From: Actinomycetes bacterium
GTDB lineage: Bacteria; Actinomycetota; Acidimicrobiia; Acidimicrobiales; RAAP-2
NCBI GenBank assembly: GCA_021795095.1
Contig: JAJYPU010000038.1
Location: forward strand, 1 to 14,389
DNA: 14,389 nucleotides
Direction: 5' to 3'
The position numbers were made by a program, and so were the translations under genes. Shown piece by piece: positions 13,845 through 14,389 of the stretch. The first letter of the stretch is position 1, and each line of letters starts with the position of its first letter. A model generated the notes under the pieces. The model worked only from the letters and a program-made list of their open reading frames with translations, did no database searches and had not been told where the DNA came from.

Positions 13845-14288
13845 ATGAGGACTGCGATGCGTTGGCGCAACGAGGCCCTCACCGTATTCAGCGCGGTCGT
13901 GGGCTTTTTCTCGTTGTCGTTCTTGGGGCTCTCGACGCCGCTGGCCCAAGTGAGTGCATCAGTAGTTCCAGCGTGCTCACTTCGCCAGCTCGCCGTCACC
14001 TCGAAGAGCCAGGTGGGTGCTGGCGGCACCGACGGTGGTGTTCTTTTGTTCCGGAACATCACATCGCGCGCGTGTTCGCTAACCGGCTATCCGGTCGTTG
14101 TCGTTCGTGGTCAAAAGAACGGGACGACGATAAGAGCCGCTCACGTGCTCAGCGGAATGCTCGGTGGTTGGGACTGGAGCGGTCTTCCGCCAAGACCGAG
14201 GCCACCCGTCGTCGTTTTGTCCGGCAAGACCGGATTCGCTTCCGACTGGTATCAGTATTCAGGGCTCCTCGCTGTTTCGTGTGGGTAA
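13845..14288 (+). CDS. DUF4232-type exported protein, 3' end replaced by ISL3
   Basis: The visible frame encodes 147 residues. A hydrophobic signal segment (11-39: ALTVFSAVVGFFSLSFLGL, then QVSA) leads to ACSLRQLAVTSKSQVGAGG and GGVLLFRNITSRACSLTGYP (64-83). This is the Cys...L / N....C.L.GYP pattern of DUF4232, an immunoglobulin-like fold found in actinobacterial exported and lipoproteins. ATG 13845 is chosen for GAGGTG six bases upstream. At base 14263 the ISL3 element begins, so residues from about 140 on (LLAVSCG) come from the insertion and the stop at 14286-14288 is fortuitous. The C-terminal third of the domain, including its expected second Cys pair region, is missing. It is likely non-functional or unstable. 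The function of the family is unknown. Confidence 0.75.
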   Translation: MRTAMRWRNEALTVFSAVVGFFSLSFLGLSTPLAQVSASVVPACSLRQLAVTSKSQVGAGGTDGGVLLFRNITSRACSLTGYPVVVVRGQKNGTTIRAAHVLSGMLGGWDWSGLPPRPRPPVVVLSGKTGFASDWYQYSGLLAVSCG

Positions 14289-14389
14289 GTCCGTCAACCC
14301 CTGAGATCGCCTGACGTAGTTTCGATACCGTCCGAGAGCTACTGATGGGGTTGAGATGATGAAGGATCCAGGTCTGTTCGCGATGTTTG
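14263..14389 (+). mobile_element. ISL3-family insertion sequence, 5' end (right copy)
   Basis: It starts GGCTCCTCGCTGTTTCGTG at 14263 and is 126/127 identical to the left copy read on the minus strand. The element reads out of the window to the right. The 8 bp before the element, GTATTCAG (14255-14262), are the candidate target duplication. Confidence 0.88.
14356..14389 (+). CDS. ISL3 transposase, first 11 codons only
   Basis: ATG 14356 opens MMKDPGLFAMF, identical to the left copy, and the window then ends. The window stops two bases before the G-run where the left copy shows its frameshift, so it cannot be told whether this copy is intact. Confidence 0.7.
   Translation, partial: MMKDPGLFAMF

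Overview
The window reads as a GC-rich actinobacterial accessory or surface-function region. The two large exported proteins, the DUF4232-type protein, the SPW-repeat protein and the frequent GTG/TTG starts all fit Actinomycetota. The two tandem Ig-like repeats followed by an IPT/TIG-like C-terminal domain in the gene at 11711-13597 resemble exported proteins I associate with Acidimicrobiia. That placement is an inference from memory, not a search result. I see no rRNA, tRNA, CRISPR array or replication origin.

Layout. Both edges lie inside copies of one ISL3-family insertion sequence, in inverted orientation with their transposases reading outward (left copy 1-499 on minus, right copy 14263-14389 on plus). 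The visible 127 bp of the right copy matches 373-499 with one mismatch. Reading inward from the left: a 331-base stretch with only a decayed reading frame; a 12-helix MFS transporter (831-2435, minus); a 57-residue membrane peptide (2608-2781, plus); a short GalT-like HIT-superfamily nucleotidyltransferase (2929-3774, minus); and a 663-residue exported beta-propeller-like protein (3906-5897, minus). Then comes a long intergenic region holding a relic of an IS21-family end (6150-about 6350), followed by an SPW-repeat membrane protein (6578-6967, plus) with a strong hairpin behind it.

The middle block is a plus-strand module: a TetR-family regulator (7221-7850), an ABC-2 type ATPase (7980-8876) and a NatB-like permease (8873-10162). 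The last two overlap by four bases (GTGA) and so are almost certainly co-translated. The arrangement suggests a regulated export system, but the substrate cannot be read from the sequence. A DMT/EamA transporter (10224-11168, minus) converges on it.

The right block is a 542-base intergenic region with a minus-strand terminator, a 628-residue exported Ig-like repeat protein (11711-13597, minus), and a DUF4232-type exported protein (13845 onward, plus) whose 3' end has been cut off by the right ISL3 copy at 14262/14263.

No clearly new multi-gene system is evident. The most informative signals are the record of insertions (ISL3 at both edges, a broken DUF4232 gene, an IS21 relic), a possible translationally coupled leader ORF before the TetR gene, an unusual N-terminal helix on the ABC permease, and the two large uncharacterised exported proteins.
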